A stretch of DNA of 64,000 nt from Hyaloscypha bicolor E (taxonomy: Eukaryota; Ascomycota; Leotiomycetes; Helotiales; Hyaloscyphaceae): contig NW_020194685.1 of NCBI RefSeq assembly GCF_002865645.1, forward strand, positions 2,195,363 to 2,259,362, given 5' to 3'. Position 1 is the stretch's first letter, and each line of letters opens with the position of its first letter. Made by a program: the position numbers and the translations under genes. The notes beneath the pieces were generated by a model that saw only the letters and a program-made list of their open reading frames with translations, was not told where the DNA came from and ran no database searches. Shown in pieces: positions 63,294 to 64,000 of this stretch.

Positions 63294-63557
63294 GAAAGAA
63301 ATCCAGATTTAGAATAATATCTTATATTTTTATTAAATAATAATATTCTAGCTTTTTAAAGTTTTTATAATTAGAATTTCAAATAACTAAAATTATTTTA
63401 GAATATTTTTTATTAATTAAATTATACTAAAAATAATATATTATTAGAATTATATAATAAAAATAAAAATTCTTTAAATTATATATAAAAGACTTTTAGT
63501 TTTTAATATATAATTTATAATTTAAGAAATTTAATAGAAATATTTAAAGCTTAAAAA
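63294..63557. other. AT-rich degraded repeat between Copia and LTR
   Basis: No readable coding. It is likely the 3' end of the element that owns the following LTR (TATATAAAAGACTTTTAG resembles the pre-LTR region of other Gypsy copies). Confidence 0.4.
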
Positions 63558-63935
63558 TAATATTATAAATTAGTTTTCGATTTTATTAGCTAATATAATT
63601 ATTTATATTTTATTATTTATATTTTATTATTTGTATTTTATTATTTATATTTTTATATTTTATTATTTATATTTTATTATTTATATTTTATTATTTATAT
63701 TTTATTATTTATATTTTATTATTTATATTTTATTATTTATTTATTTTTAAATATATATATTTAAAATATATTAGAGATTTTTAAAAAACTAAATCTTTTA
63801 TAAACTAATATATAATAAAATATATATATTTTTTATAGCTTTTTATATTTTAGTTTTTCTTTTTTTAATTTTAAATTATTAAAATAAAAATTATTTTATT
63901 TTATTTTTCAGGTTTTAGATTTTATATTTATAAAA
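63558..63935 (+). repeat. LTR, Gypsy-1 variant subfamily, expanded by minisatellite
   Basis: Same opening and core as the LTRs at 2202 and 11912. Here the short ATTTTATTATTTAT repeats in the 5' third have expanded to about ten units (63590-63742), making this copy ~70 bp longer. Almost all C/G is lost. Confidence 0.7.
63590..63742 (+). repeat. 14-bp minisatellite TATATTTTATTATT
   Basis: About ten or eleven tandem units within the LTR. Two or three units are present at the equivalent place at 2245-2290 and 11965-12010. Confidence 0.85.
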
Positions 63936-64000
63936 AAAATATTTTTTTCGAGTTTTAATTTTTTTATTAATTTTATAAATAGAAATTTAACTAATAAATT

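Overview
The window looks like a piece of a filamentous ascomycete genome with a two-compartment (isochore-like) structure. Long AT-rich blocks are packed with retrotransposon and DNA-transposon copies. In these copies glutamine codons have become TAA/TAG and most CpA/TpG sites are gone, which is the footprint of repeat-induced point mutation (RIP). Between the blocks lie islands of balanced composition carrying ordinary-looking genes with 43-57 bp introns (GT...AG). I cannot name the species from the sequence.

Layout. 1-2.5 kb: two head-to-tail 3' ends of a chromodomain Ty3/Gypsy element (here Gypsy-1). 2.75-9.99 kb: gene island. It is bracketed by two decayed copies of a small Myb/SANT-like gene, one of them split by a 374 bp hAT-type MITE. 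Between them are a 198-aa gene (minus), a 708-aa five-exon gene (plus) and a 174-aa two-exon gene (minus) that converges on and overlaps the 708-aa gene. 9.99-40.25 kb: a nested transposon block. It starts exactly at a hAT terminus and holds a Gypsy-1-type LTR, a Ty1/Copia element (minus) whose 3' LTR was hit by a complete Gypsy-2 and whose reverse transcriptase was hit by an unidentified 5.2 kb insert, an inverted half-copy of the Copia, a (TAA)n tract, and a Gypsy-3 gag region carrying a complete Gypsy-1. 40.25-40.56 kb: a sliver of normal DNA ending in a 17-bp tandem array. 40.56-49.88 kb: a 9.3 kb hAT-like element with an 8-bp target duplication, inserted inside that array and itself carrying a solo LTR. 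49.9-53.8 kb: second island with one clear gene, a large glycosylated-looking membrane protein (minus), flanked on its other side by more 17-bp arrays. 53.8-64 kb: a 438 bp hAT MITE, a Gypsy-3 leader/gag, a full-length Copia (minus) and a further LTR carrying a 14-bp minisatellite.

None of the genes can be given a function from sequence alone. The strongest results are structural: nesting order, exact transposon ends with target duplications, and the fact that four of the GC/AT borders coincide with hAT termini. Coordinates of LTRs and hAT ends were placed by comparing copies inside the window. Gene models were built by hand from ORFs plus splice signals and need transcript support.
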